A stretch of 64,000 bases of DNA, taken from Flavobacterium hydatis (lineage in GTDB: Bacteria > Bacteroidota > Bacteroidia > Flavobacteriales > Flavobacteriaceae). How positions within the stretch are numbered: the first letter of the stretch is position 1; each line of letters begins with the position of its first letter. Below the pieces are notes generated by a model, which worked only from the letters and a program-made list of their open reading frames with translations, did not search any database and had not been told where the DNA came from. The stretch is taken from NCBI RefSeq assembly GCF_000737695.1, contig NZ_JPRM01000003.1, positions 186,001-250,000 on the forward strand, in the 5' to 3' direction. Below, piece by piece: positions 18,655 to 26,694 of this stretch. Made by a program: the position numbers and the translations under genes.

Positions 18655-19131
18655 TTAAAAAAGGCTTTGTTGTTTTAGAGGATTTTCGTGGTCTAGCAAC
18701 CATTTTTTCCGCCATAATCCACCAGCATATCCTGTTAATGAACCATCGGTTCCTATTACTCGATGGCATGGAACAACTATCCAAAGTGGATTTTTTCCAT
18801 TAGCAGATGCTACGGCACGAATAGCTTTTACATCGCCTAGTTTTTTTGATAGTTCTAAATAACTCATAGTTTTACCAAAAGGAATCTCAAGTAATCCTTT
18901 CCAAACTCTTTGCTGAAAATCTGTTCCCTTGGGGTTTAGCTTAAAATCGAAATCGGTTCTTTTGCCTAGAAAGTAATCATTTAATTGCGAAACAGCCTCT
19001 TGCAACTCTGTTGCGATTATATCTGAAACCGCATTATCACCAGCATTAGCGACGGTAATCTCTGAGATTCCGTTTTCGTCACCAACAATTTTGGTGATTC
19101 CTAAAGGCGAATTAATGTAAGCTGTTTCCAT
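18655..19131 (-). CDS. ogt: Methylated-DNA--[protein]-cysteine S-methyltransferase
   Basis: The 158-residue protein has the active-site motif IVVPCHRVIG with acceptor Cys122, the preceding helix-turn-helix region FQQRVWKGLLEIPFGKTMSYLELSKKLG, and an N-terminal ribonuclease-like domain. It removes alkyl groups from O6 of guanine by irreversible transfer to its own cysteine. Length matches Ogt rather than the two-domain Ada. It lies beside the exonuclease and AlkZ-like genes on the same strand, making a small alkylation-damage group. Confidence 0.93.
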   Translation of the reverse strand: METAYINSPLGITKIVGDENGISEITVANAGDNAVSDIIATELQEAVSQLNDYFLGKRTDFDFKLNPKGTDFQQRVWKGLLEIPFGKTMSYLELSKKLGDVKAIRAVASANGKNPLWIVVPCHRVIGTDGSLTGYAGGLWRKKWLLDHENPLKQQSLF

Positions 19132-19269
19132 GTTATAAAAGTAAAAAAATAACGCTAAAGATTTACAATTCTTCCAATCCTTTACTCCTAACCTTTCTCA
19201 AAGTTTTGAACTTTGACAAAAATCTACTTTAAGTAATTAATATCAATCATTTATTGTTTAGTAACTTAT

Positions 19270-19600
19270 ATAGTTTCTTCGACTAGGTTAAGAAGGACAA
19301 GATTGAGGGAAATGTCACGCTATAAACATTGCCAACGGTTTCAGCCGTTGGAGCGCAATGCATTATTACAATCAGTATCCCGGTTGAAACCGTGGGCTAT
19401 AATCAAAACTAGTTTTTAAGGATTCTACGACTCTGTTCAAAAGGACAAGTTTGCGGTGAATCTCACGCAGATTTTGCAATCAGAATCTTTACGCAACCTT
19501 TGTCAAAGTTTAAAACTTTGACAAAGGTCTCCTTTATTGTGGAGATTCTTCGACTCAGCTCAGAAGGATAAAGTTGTGGTTTTAAAAACCTTGCAGGTAT
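19270..19600. repeat. Composite block of dispersed intergenic repeats
   Basis: This 585-bp gene-free gap holds several repeat units. Three degenerate copies of the word ATTCTTCGACT...AGAAGGACAAG start near 19275, 19421 and 19545. Between copies 1 and 2 is a GCCAACGGTTTCAGCCGTTGG palindrome (19331-19351) with a partly inverted echo, CGGTTGAAACCG (19381-19392). Between copies 2 and 3 is a 16-bp inverted repeat, ACCTTTGTCAAAGTTT / AAACTTTGACAAAGGT (19496-19528), with a shorter relative at 19199-19217. The end AAAACCTTGCAGG (about 19586-19598) resembles arms at 27388-27414. No ORF is present. Confidence 0.6.
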
Positions 19601-19632
19601 AAAAAAACCACCCGTAAATACGAGTGGTTTTT
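19601..19632 (-). terminator. Terminator of the hemB-cytochrome c unit
   Basis: Arms AAAACCACCCG and CGAGTGGTTTT pair with one G-U wobble when read on the minus strand, followed by seven T. It lies beyond the structured element that follows the cytochrome gene. Confidence 0.7.
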
Positions 19633-19640
19633 AGATTTTT

Positions 19641-19716
19641 AGCCCCGATAGAAGCGGCATCCTTTATGTTTTTCCTTTAAAAACATAAAGATATAGCGAA
19701 TAGCGGGATTAAGCTC
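19641..19716 (-). ncRNA. Structured 3' element after the cytochrome c gene, possibly Flavo-1-like
   Basis: Immediately past the stop codon the minus-strand RNA can fold into an outer stem (CCCG with CGGG, from 19705-19708 and 19644-19647), a purine-rich internal loop containing GCTATTCGCTAT opposite GCCGCTTCTAT, and an inner 12-bp stem CTTTATGTTTTT / AAAAACATAAAG. The layout of conserved asymmetric loops around a variable hairpin is unlike a plain terminator. From memory it recalls a widespread flavobacterial 3' element. The link to the Rfam Flavo-1 motif is only a suggestion; a covariance-model search was not possible. Confidence 0.4.
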
Positions 19717-20115
19717 CTACTTTAAAAAGCTATAAAAATAGGTTTCGAGTGCTTTTAATTCTTCGTCGGACATGGCTTGTGTTACAGGAAAATTGGTTTT
19801 CATAACATCAAACTGGCTTGGGTCGACTATTGGGTCGGCTTTTCCTTTAAGGAATGTAACCATATCTCCATTTTTCTCTTTGTATATTTTGGCAATTTCT
19901 TTAATGCTTGGGCCAATAACTTTTTGATCTACCTGATGGCAAGCAAAACAGTTTCCTTGTCCTTCAAAAATTGCTTTTCCTAATTCTTCTGGCGTTTTAG
20001 CAGTTAAAGTAGCTGATTCTTCGCTTGGCATTCCGGAATTATCTATTGTTACTTTCTCTTCTTTTTTACAAGAAACGAATGCAAGTATTGCAAATGCGAG
20101 TATTATTTTTTTCAT
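19717..20115 (-). CDS. Cytochrome c lipoprotein, single heme
   Basis: The 132-residue product has a lipoprotein signal (ILAFVSC, Cys16) and a class I cytochrome c fold with the heme motif CFACH at 56-60. A methionine in VMKTNFPVTQAMS probably serves as the sixth ligand, and the C-terminal helix ELKALETYFYSFLK is typical. It should be tethered to the periplasmic face of a membrane and carry electrons between respiratory complexes or to an enzyme. It starts 20 bases after the stop of hemB, so a heme-synthesis gene and a heme protein are probably cotranscribed. Confidence 0.88.
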   Translation of the reverse strand: MKKIILAFAILAFVSCKKEEKVTIDNSGMPSEESATLTAKTPEELGKAIFEGQGNCFACHQVDQKVIGPSIKEIAKIYKEKNGDMVTFLKGKADPIVDPSQFDVMKTNFPVTQAMSDEELKALETYFYSFLK

Positions 20116-20135
20116 GCTTTATGTATTTCGATCTT

Positions 20136-21128
20136 TTACTTATTTAAAATCACTGATGCCTCTTTAGCAAAGTAAGTCGAGATAATACTAGCTCCTGCTC
20201 TCTTAATGCAATGTAGTTGCTCTATCATAATTTTGTCGTGATCTAACCATCCTCTTTCGGCTGCGGCTTTTACCATAGCGTATTCTCCCGAAACTTGGTA
20301 TACTGCAACTGGCACATGTACAGCATCTTTTATCTCGCGAACGATATCTAGATAAGCAATTCCTGGTTTTACCATAACGATATCCGCTCCTTCCTCAACA
20401 TCTAATAACGCTTCACGAAGTCCCTCGATACGGTTGGCATAATCCATTTGGTATGTTTTTTTGTCTTTTGGAACTTCTTGCATATTTACTGGAGCAGAAT
20501 CTAATGCATCACGGAAAGGTCCGTAGAATGCCGAAGCATACTTAGCGCTATAACTCATGATTCCCACATTGTGGTGTCCGTTTTCTTCTAATGCTTTGCG
20601 GATTGCAAGAACGCGTCCATCCATCATATCACTTGGCGCTACAAAATCGGCTCCTGCATCGGCATGACTTAAACTCATACGAGTTAATGCATCTACCGTT
20701 GCATCGTTTATAACTTGTCCGTTTTCTATAATTCCGTCATGTCCGTAAATAGAAAATGGATCTAATGCTACATCTGGCATTACAATCATTTCTGGAACTG
20801 CATCTTTAATCGCACGAATAGCTTGTTGCATTAATCCGTCTTTGTTCCAAGCTTCAACCCCTTTGTTGTCTTTAAGGTTGTCGCTCACTTTTACATAAAG
20901 GTTAACTGCTTTTATCCCTAATGCCCAAGCTTCTTTTACTTCTTTTATAGTATTGTCTAATGAATGACGGTAGATTCCCGGCATTGACGGAATGGCGACT
21001 TTTACATCTTTTCCTTCGGCAATAAACATTGGAAGCATAAAATCATTTGGACTTAGTGTAGTTTCACGAACTAAAGAGCGAATAGATTCATTAGTTCTTA
21101 AACGGCGGTTTCTTTGTAGTGGGAACAT
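20136..21128 (-). CDS. hemB: Porphobilinogen synthase (delta-aminolevulinic acid dehydratase)
   Basis: The 330-residue enzyme joins two 5-aminolevulinate molecules to make porphobilinogen. The Schiff-base lysines lie in YSAKYASAFYGPFRDA (Lys196) and VMVKPGIAYLDI (Lys254). The metal-site segment is MPDVALDPFSIYGHDG (Asp119, Ala121, Asp123, Asp131) in place of the three cysteines of zinc enzymes, which marks the magnesium-dependent type. A -7-like element, TAACTTTGC on the minus strand, lies about 130 bases upstream, and a TTTTAGA heptad array precedes the ATG. It is probably cotranscribed with the cytochrome c gene and lies about 3.7 kb downstream of the hemF end of the main heme cluster. Confidence 0.95.
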   Translation of the reverse strand: MFPLQRNRRLRTNESIRSLVRETTLSPNDFMLPMFIAEGKDVKVAIPSMPGIYRHSLDNTIKEVKEAWALGIKAVNLYVKVSDNLKDNKGVEAWNKDGLMQQAIRAIKDAVPEMIVMPDVALDPFSIYGHDGIIENGQVINDATVDALTRMSLSHADAGADFVAPSDMMDGRVLAIRKALEENGHHNVGIMSYSAKYASAFYGPFRDALDSAPVNMQEVPKDKKTYQMDYANRIEGLREALLDVEEGADIVMVKPGIAYLDIVREIKDAVHVPVAVYQVSGEYAMVKAAAERGWLDHDKIMIEQLHCIKRAGASIISTYFAKEASVILNK

Positions 21129-21131
21129 GTA

Positions 21132-21162
21132 ATTTTAGATTTTAAATTTTAGATTTTAGACT
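21132..21162. repeat. Heptad word array TTTTAGA upstream of hemB
   Basis: Four consecutive 7-base units (TTTTAGA, TTTTAAA, TTTTAGA, TTTTAGA) begin 5 bases upstream of the hemB start codon. Confidence 0.6.
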
Positions 21163-21258
21163 TCAAGCTGATTTCATTAAAAGCAGATTAATTAATCATC
21201 GTTTCTAAAAGCGCAGTTGTTTTTATATTTTGAAGATTATTCTAATTTTAGGAACGGT

Positions 21259-21267
21259 GCAAAGTTA
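21259..21267 (-). promoter_or_regulatory. Candidate -7 element for hemB
   Basis: On the minus strand the sequence reads TAACTTTGC, an exact match to TANNTTTGC, 131 bases upstream of hemB. No TTG -33 element was seen at the expected distance, so the promoter is partial evidence only. Confidence 0.4.
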
Positions 21268-21405
21268 AAGAAAAATCAACAGAATTAGGCTTTTAGCATT
21301 GTTTAGAATGCGTTAATATTATCTAAAATTTAATGTTTTATATTTCCCATTTAAGAATCTACTTGTATGGTAGTTTTTACAATATTTTAAATTTAAATTT
21401 GCCTA

Positions 21406-22038
21406 ATGAAGAAAATTCTCGCTTTATGCTGCTGTTTACTCCTAACAGGATGTTTTGAGATAACGGAACGAATAAAACACCATGACGACCAAAGTGGTGA
21501 ATATACGCTGATGGTTGACTTTTCGAAATCATGGTTTAAGACTAAATCGGCCATTTGGCTGGAGGAAGTTGACGGTGTAAAAATCCCAAATGAACAGGAA
21601 ATCACTAAGAAACTAGCTGATTTTAAAGTGAAAGCTTTAAAAATAGACGGAATCACGAACGTAAGTACTAAAACTGATTTTGAAAATTACATTTTCATTA
21701 TCAAACTCAATTATGCAAGTCTAAAAGCACTCAATGCTGTGGTAAATAGCATCAACAATCAGAATGACCAAATTCATTTTAGCAGTAATTCCAAGGGCTT
21801 TGAAAGAATTGCATCTTATCCTGTTCCCGAAAATTTGGTAAAAGATCCTAAGAAAAAACAAGACTTGGAGCAAGCCAACATTATATCGATTTACACTTTT
21901 GACCGTGATATTGCTAGTACTGATAACCCTAACAGCAAAATCTCTAAAAATAAAAAGACTGTTTTTTTAAAACAAAGTATGTACAGCGTACTTAAAAAAT
22001 CATCTTTAATGAACAATACAATCCTATTAACACCCTAA
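21406..22038 (+). CDS. Putative lipoprotein, 210 aa
   Basis: MKKILALCCCLLLTGC is a classic lipoprotein signal with Cys16 modified. The mature region has alternating charged and hydrophobic segments (YTLMVDFSKSWFKTKSAIWLEEVDG; INNQNDQIHF) without a motif I recognise. It ends 2 bases before the start of a larger secreted protein gene, so the two are probably cotranslated and may interact in the periplasm. It sits between hemB and the main heme cluster on the opposite strand and has no obvious link to heme synthesis. Confidence 0.7.
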   Translation: MKKILALCCCLLLTGCFEITERIKHHDDQSGEYTLMVDFSKSWFKTKSAIWLEEVDGVKIPNEQEITKKLADFKVKALKIDGITNVSTKTDFENYIFIIKLNYASLKALNAVVNSINNQNDQIHFSSNSKGFERIASYPVPENLVKDPKKKQDLEQANIISIYTFDRDIASTDNPNSKISKNKKTVFLKQSMYSVLKKSSLMNNTILLTP

Positions 22039-22040
22039 TT

Positions 22041-23849
22041 ATGAAGCATTTTTTCAGCTATTTGACTCTATTAATAACTTTTTTTGTCAATGCCCAAACC
22101 AATATTAAATCCTACGATTATTTTGTACAATTTAATGGCGACCAACTTTCTAAAAAAGTAAATATTATCGATGTCTTAAATCATCCTTTGATTAATAAAT
22201 ATACCCAAGGCAAACCTGATTTCGACATTAACCAATATGCAAATCTTTTTAAATTAGACAACAAAATAAGCGTGAACGGTAACTTTACCGATAGTATTCC
22301 CTATTATCAAGTCACAATTCCGATTAAGAATAGAAATGACATTAAACAATTCATGCAAAAAATGCATACGAAAAAAGATGCTGACTCTATCCCAACTACT
22401 TCTATCGTAGATTTCCCTTTATACTCATTATTAACATCTAAAGACAATAAGGCTTCTGTTGCTTGGAATGATAATTATCTTGTAATTGTAGGTTTTACTA
22501 AAAAGTATAGTTCTAATCTTTATGATGTTGCAGAAACTCAGGAAGAAATAACTGTTGATGCAGTTCCAGACGAAGGAGAACGAATTGAAGAATCTCCAAT
22601 TGATGTTAACACTCCGTATTCAGAAGAAACTATAGATTCTACCGCTGTTGATACAGATAATTATTACGCCGAATATGAGAATGGTCGTAGAGTTTTTGAT
22701 AGTTTACAATCGATACAACAAAATGAATTTATCAAATCTCTTTTTGATAAAGGTTTTACAGCCCCATCTTCGGATAAAATAAATGCTACTGCAGATATTT
22801 CCTCTTGGATTAATTACAGCGCAGCTATGTCATCTTTTTACGAGTCTTATGCTACTTTGTCTCAATTTACGACTTACAATAAATTCTTGCCTTCTCAGAA
22901 AAACTGGGGGAATCTTGTAAAAGGAATCAATCTGGATTTTTATTTTGATAATGATAATGCTCGTGTAGAAGAAGTTATTGAATACTCTAAACCTATGGCT
23001 GATATTGTAAACAAAATAGCTAATAGAAAAATCAATAAAAACATTTTTAACTACTTCCCTGACAAGAAGCCTTTGGGGTATATGACTTATCATATTAATA
23101 CCAAAGAAGCATTAAAAAACATGCCATCATTAACGGCTGAGATTTTAAACAGTGCTGCATTAACAAAAGATGATATTAGCATTGTAACAGATTTGATTTC
23201 GACTATAGTCGATGAAGAAGCTACTGCAACTCTTTTTGATGGCGATTTAAGCATGTTCTTACACGACATCAAGGAAACTGAAGTAATGACAAAATCTTAC
23301 GAATATGACGATAATTACGAAGAAATTGAAGTAGAGAAAATAGAAAAGAAAACAATTCCGCTTTTTTCAATGGTTTTTACCTCAACGCATCCTACGTTTG
23401 GCGATAAATTGTTACAACTAGGTGTTCGCAAAAAATTACTAATACAAAAAGGAAATTACTACGAGATTGCTGGAACTAAAGGAAAATATGGCGATTTATT
23501 TATTTTTAAAGATAATGACGTTGTTGTGATAGGAAATAGCCGTGAATACTTTAATACTAACAATGGAGTATTTATAAAAGAAGTAAAAAAGGATTTAAAG
23601 CAAAATTACTTTTTGGCAAAACTTAATATCCCAGAGATTTCTAATGCATATAGTCATACTGCAGAAACAAAAACGGCTGATATTAAAAAAATCGACCAGT
23701 TTGCAACACAGTTTAGCGATGTTACGCTTCAATCTTCAAAAAAACTGATTGATAACAAACTTAAATTCGAGTTACGATTAAACTCTTTGAAATCGAATAA
23801 AAACATCATTCTGCAAACACTTGATTTTGTTCAAGAACTTAGCAAATAA
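22041..23849 (+). CDS. Secreted protein of unknown function, 602 aa
   Basis: A signal peptide (FFSYLTLLITFFVNAQ) is followed by a long protein of alternating beta and acidic regions. An acidic, probably disordered linker occupies about residues 170-215 (EITVDAVPDEGERIEE; STAVDTDNYYAEYENG). No catalytic motif was found. The gene follows the 210-residue lipoprotein gene after only 2 bases and ends at a strong bidirectional terminator. The pair is likely a periplasmic or outer-membrane assembly; the family is not recognised. Confidence 0.65.
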   Translation: MKHFFSYLTLLITFFVNAQTNIKSYDYFVQFNGDQLSKKVNIIDVLNHPLINKYTQGKPDFDINQYANLFKLDNKISVNGNFTDSIPYYQVTIPIKNRNDIKQFMQKMHTKKDADSIPTTSIVDFPLYSLLTSKDNKASVAWNDNYLVIVGFTKKYSSNLYDVAETQEEITVDAVPDEGERIEESPIDVNTPYSEETIDSTAVDTDNYYAEYENGRRVFDSLQSIQQNEFIKSLFDKGFTAPSSDKINATADISSWINYSAAMSSFYESYATLSQFTTYNKFLPSQKNWGNLVKGINLDFYFDNDNARVEEVIEYSKPMADIVNKIANRKINKNIFNYFPDKKPLGYMTYHINTKEALKNMPSLTAEILNSAALTKDDISIVTDLISTIVDEEATATLFDGDLSMFLHDIKETEVMTKSYEYDDNYEEIEVEKIEKKTIPLFSMVFTSTHPTFGDKLLQLGVRKKLLIQKGNYYEIAGTKGKYGDLFIFKDNDVVVIGNSREYFNTNNGVFIKEVKKDLKQNYFLAKLNIPEISNAYSHTAETKTADIKKIDQFATQFSDVTLQSSKKLIDNKLKFELRLNSLKSNKNIILQTLDFVQELSK

Positions 23850-23865
23850 TCTAGATTTCATTATA

Positions 23866-23901
23866 AAAAAAGGGAGACGTACTGAGCGTCTCCCTTTTTT
23901 T
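23866..23901. terminator. Bidirectional terminator
   Basis: GGGAGACG (23873-23880) and CGTCTCCC (23888-23895) form a stem flanked by A and T tracts, between the plus-strand secreted protein gene and the minus-strand DUF4421 gene. Confidence 0.88.
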
Positions 23902-24845
23902 TATAAGCCTGTTTTCTTATTTATCTTATCATAAATCTCAGTCACTTTTTTTGGAGCATTAAATCGATAACCTGCCGTAATCTTAAAAGTCGATATATTA
24001 TCGTTTAAACCAATAGTATTAGTTTCATCCTGAATAAAATTGACATTATTAACATTCATAAATACAAAAAAGGAATCAGAATTGTAGCCCATCTTTAAAC
24101 TTGTATCAACTTCGTAAAGCACTCTTGTCTCTCCATCTGTGATGTTAATACCTGCTCCCATAGATAATCCTGCTGAAACTAAAACATGTTTTCCTAAAAC
24201 CAAATTATAATAATAAGATGGTGTCAGAGAGAATAAATATATATCTCCGTTTATCTTATCTTCATCAGATTCATATTTTATATTGGTATAATAAGCTGAA
24301 AAATTAGCAATAAAACTTCCTGCACTTTTCGTTTGCCATTCGTTCTGACCAGCAATGGCCTTATAAGAGAATTTTTTATTAAAAATATAAGATGTGGCTC
24401 CTCCTAATTTTAACGAACGAAATCCCGGGAAAGCAGCATTTATACCGTCTTGACTTACATAAAACCCTTTTTGATAAAAATAAGTAAAGCTTTGCATCCA
24501 TTGTTTATGATACAATCTTGCATTAAAATTTAAAAGTTTAGAATCGGTATTGTCTTTATTAGCATTTAAAAATTTCGGCGAGAAACCAAATGACAAATCA
24601 ACAAACTTAAATGAAAGTGAAGCTCCTAATTGTTCTTTCCTATTTGGAATCAGATCAAGTGTTGCCTTCTCTCCTCCAGGAATTGGGTAAACAATCTGAA
24701 AACTATTGGATGTATTTAGATAATATGTACTTGCCGTAACTTTACCATCATATGATTTAAAATAGGAATTTTGAAGAGAATCTTTTTGAGCAAAACACCC
24801 AAAAACTCCTGCAAAAAACACTATATAAATCAATTTTAGATCCAT
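23901..24845 (-). CDS. DUF4421-like outer-membrane beta-barrel protein
   Basis: The 314-residue protein has a signal peptide (YIVFFAGVFGCFAQ) and a body of repeated amphipathic strands (ATLDLIPNRKEQLGASLSFKF; GASLSFKFVDLSFGFSPKFL; FIANFSAYYTNIKY) ending in ITAGYRFNAPK, the pattern of a small outer-membrane barrel. It resembles DUF4421 proteins of Bacteroidota from memory. It overlaps the end of hemF by 10 bases and is the last gene of the heme operon before a terminator. Its relation to heme synthesis is unknown; cotranscription may be the only link. Confidence 0.65.
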   Translation of the reverse strand: MDLKLIYIVFFAGVFGCFAQKDSLQNSYFKSYDGKVTASTYYLNTSNSFQIVYPIPGGEKATLDLIPNRKEQLGASLSFKFVDLSFGFSPKFLNANKDNTDSKLLNFNARLYHKQWMQSFTYFYQKGFYVSQDGINAAFPGFRSLKLGGATSYIFNKKFSYKAIAGQNEWQTKSAGSFIANFSAYYTNIKYESDEDKINGDIYLFSLTPSYYYNLVLGKHVLVSAGLSMGAGINITDGETRVLYEVDTSLKMGYNSDSFFVFMNVNNVNFIQDETNTIGLNDNISTFKITAGYRFNAPKKVTEIYDKINKKTGL

Positions 24846-25738
24846 TCTCTAGGGTTTTCAAGCGTTTGAATTAGTTTTTCCTCATCGCTTCCTACTTCGG
24901 GATGATGATCGTACACCCATTGCACATGAGGTGGTAAACTCATTAAGATACTCTCGATTCGACCATTGGTTTTTAAACCAAATAAAGTCCCTTTATCATG
25001 AACCAGGTTAAACTCTACGTAACGACCACGACGAATTTCTTGCCATGTTCTTTGTTCATCTGTATATAACAGGATTTTTCTTCTTTCGACAATTGGAACA
25101 TACGCTTCTAAGAAACTATTCCCTACTTCGGTAACAAAATTGTACCAATCCTGCATACTCATTTCGTCTGTCGCTTTACAATAATCAAAGAATAATCCGC
25201 CAATTCCGCGGGCTTCATTACGATGTGCGTTCCAAAAATAAGCGTCGCATTGTTTTTTATATTTTGGATAAAACTCAGGGTTATGTTTATCACAAGCCGT
25301 TTTACAAGTCTGATGAAAGTGTTTCGCATCTTTCTCAAACAAATAATATGGCGTTAAATCCTGACCTCCACCAAACCATTGCTGAATTACATTTCCTTTA
25401 TCGTCATACATTTCAAAATAACGCCAATTGGCGTGGACAGTAGGAACCATCGGGCTTTTTGGGTGTAAAACCAAACTTAGTCCACAAGCAAAAAAATCGG
25501 CTTCGCCTACATTAAACATTTTTTGCATCGCTTCTGGTAATTTACCATGAACTGCCGATATATTAACACCACCTTTTTCAAAAACTGCTCCGTTCTCGAT
25601 TACACGTGTTCTTCCACCGCCACCTTCTGGACGTTCCCAAATATCTTCACGGAATTTGGCTTGACCATCAACCGCTTCTAATCCTGAAACTATAGTATCT
25701 TGAAGGCTTTGTATATATTTATAAAATTGTTCTTTCAT
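24836..25738 (-). CDS. hemF: Oxygen-dependent coproporphyrinogen-III oxidase
   Basis: The 300-residue enzyme oxidatively decarboxylates two propionates of coproporphyrinogen III to give protoporphyrinogen IX, using molecular oxygen. Signature segments are present: WERPEGGGGRTRVIENG at about residues 35-51, VHANWRYFE, WFGGGQDLTPYYLFE, RGIGGLFFDY and RRGRYVEFNLVHDKGTLFGL. The active-site region is complete and length is normal. It overlaps an acetyltransferase gene by 4 bases and the DUF4421 gene by 10 bases. Its presence points to an aerobic lifestyle. Confidence 0.96.
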   Translation of the reverse strand: MKEQFYKYIQSLQDTIVSGLEAVDGQAKFREDIWERPEGGGGRTRVIENGAVFEKGGVNISAVHGKLPEAMQKMFNVGEADFFACGLSLVLHPKSPMVPTVHANWRYFEMYDDKGNVIQQWFGGGQDLTPYYLFEKDAKHFHQTCKTACDKHNPEFYPKYKKQCDAYFWNAHRNEARGIGGLFFDYCKATDEMSMQDWYNFVTEVGNSFLEAYVPIVERRKILLYTDEQRTWQEIRRGRYVEFNLVHDKGTLFGLKTNGRIESILMSLPPHVQWVYDHHPEVGSDEEKLIQTLENPREWI

Positions 25739-26274
25739 CTTTTTGTTAATTCATATAGTTCCATATCTAACGCAAGTTCATTAGTTGGAGTAAATTCGCT
25801 AATTAATGTTTTTCTCCATAGGAATCCGCAATTTTCTGCGACTTTAATGCTTCCTAAATTCGTTTTATGAGAAATGATTTGTAATGTTTTCAAATTTAAA
25901 ACATTGAAAGCATAATTTGAAATTTGACTTACTGCATCAGATACCCAACCTTTTCCTTGATATCTTGCATCAATACAATAAGCAAGTTCGCCTTGTTTGG
26001 TTTCCCAATTCAATTTTTTGATGATAATTAGTCCTGCAACTTTATCCGTTTTGTTCTCTTTAATTCCAAAAGTAAATTCAGAATTGGATTGAATCTCGTT
26101 ATTTTTTTCTAAAACATAAGCTTCTGAAGCTTCAAGAGTTAAATTCTTAGAGAGCGTTTTAGGGAAATATCTTTTAAAACGTTCTACATTATGAAGCATC
26201 ATTTCATTAAGACTTATCGCATCTTTTAAAGTTAAAGTTGTTATATGAAACTCTTCTGTTTTATAGATTATCAT
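25735..26274 (-). CDS. GNAT family N-acetyltransferase (RimJ/RimL type)
   Basis: The 179-residue protein has the RimJ/RimL-type fold. Conserved parts are KVAGLIIIKKLNWETKQGELAYCIDARYQGKGWVSDAV, with the acetyl-CoA binding loop in ARYQGKGW, and NLKTLQIISHKTNLGSIKVAENCGF. It should transfer an acetyl group to a protein or small-molecule amine in the cytoplasm; the substrate is unknown. It overlaps hemF by 4 bases (ATGA), so it is translated as part of the heme operon. The preceding 126-residue gene ends 10 bases upstream. Confidence 0.85.
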   Translation of the reverse strand: MIIYKTEEFHITTLTLKDAISLNEMMLHNVERFKRYFPKTLSKNLTLEASEAYVLEKNNEIQSNSEFTFGIKENKTDKVAGLIIIKKLNWETKQGELAYCIDARYQGKGWVSDAVSQISNYAFNVLNLKTLQIISHKTNLGSIKVAENCGFLWRKTLISEFTPTNELALDMELYELTKR

Positions 26275-26284
26275 TTGCTATGAT

Positions 26285-26665
26285 TTACAAATTTGCTTTT
26301 GCAGAAGCAATTTTACTAATAATCCCAAATGAAAAGGTCTTGCTTTCTTGCTGAACGTATTCGTAAATGGCAATTGCTTTTCCTGAAAAGTTATAATTAT
26401 CTACAACGGAAAATCTAACTAAGAAATCCCCAAATAATTCTAATTGATTCCAATCTAAATGGCATCTAACTAAGAGCGTGATTAAGTCCTGTTCGCTAAG
26501 ATTAACCATACTCTCTACACTTAATCCAAAGCTTGTAAGTTCATTATCGATAAGACTGGTATCTTCGATATTCCAAAATTTAGGCAAGAATCCAATAGAC
26601 ATTAATACTTTAAGTACATTGTCTATTCGGGTACTTTCTTCATCTCTTAATCCTTTGTTTAGCAT
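26285..26665 (-). CDS. Hypothetical cytoplasmic protein, 126 aa
   Basis: I do not recognise this short, mainly helical, acidic protein (ELTSFGLSVESMVNLSEQ; FGDFLVRFSVVDNYNF). It has no signal, membrane segment or metal motif. It sits 29 bases after a membrane protein gene and 10 bases before the acetyltransferase gene, inside the hemE-hemF interval and in the same direction. The tight spacing argues that it is real. Function is unknown. Confidence 0.6.
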   Translation of the reverse strand: MLNKGLRDEESTRIDNVLKVLMSIGFLPKFWNIEDTSLIDNELTSFGLSVESMVNLSEQDLITLLVRCHLDWNQLELFGDFLVRFSVVDNYNFSGKAIAIYEYVQQESKTFSFGIISKIASAKANL

Positions 26666-26694
26666 GTTTTAATATTTTATTTTCTGCAAATTTT

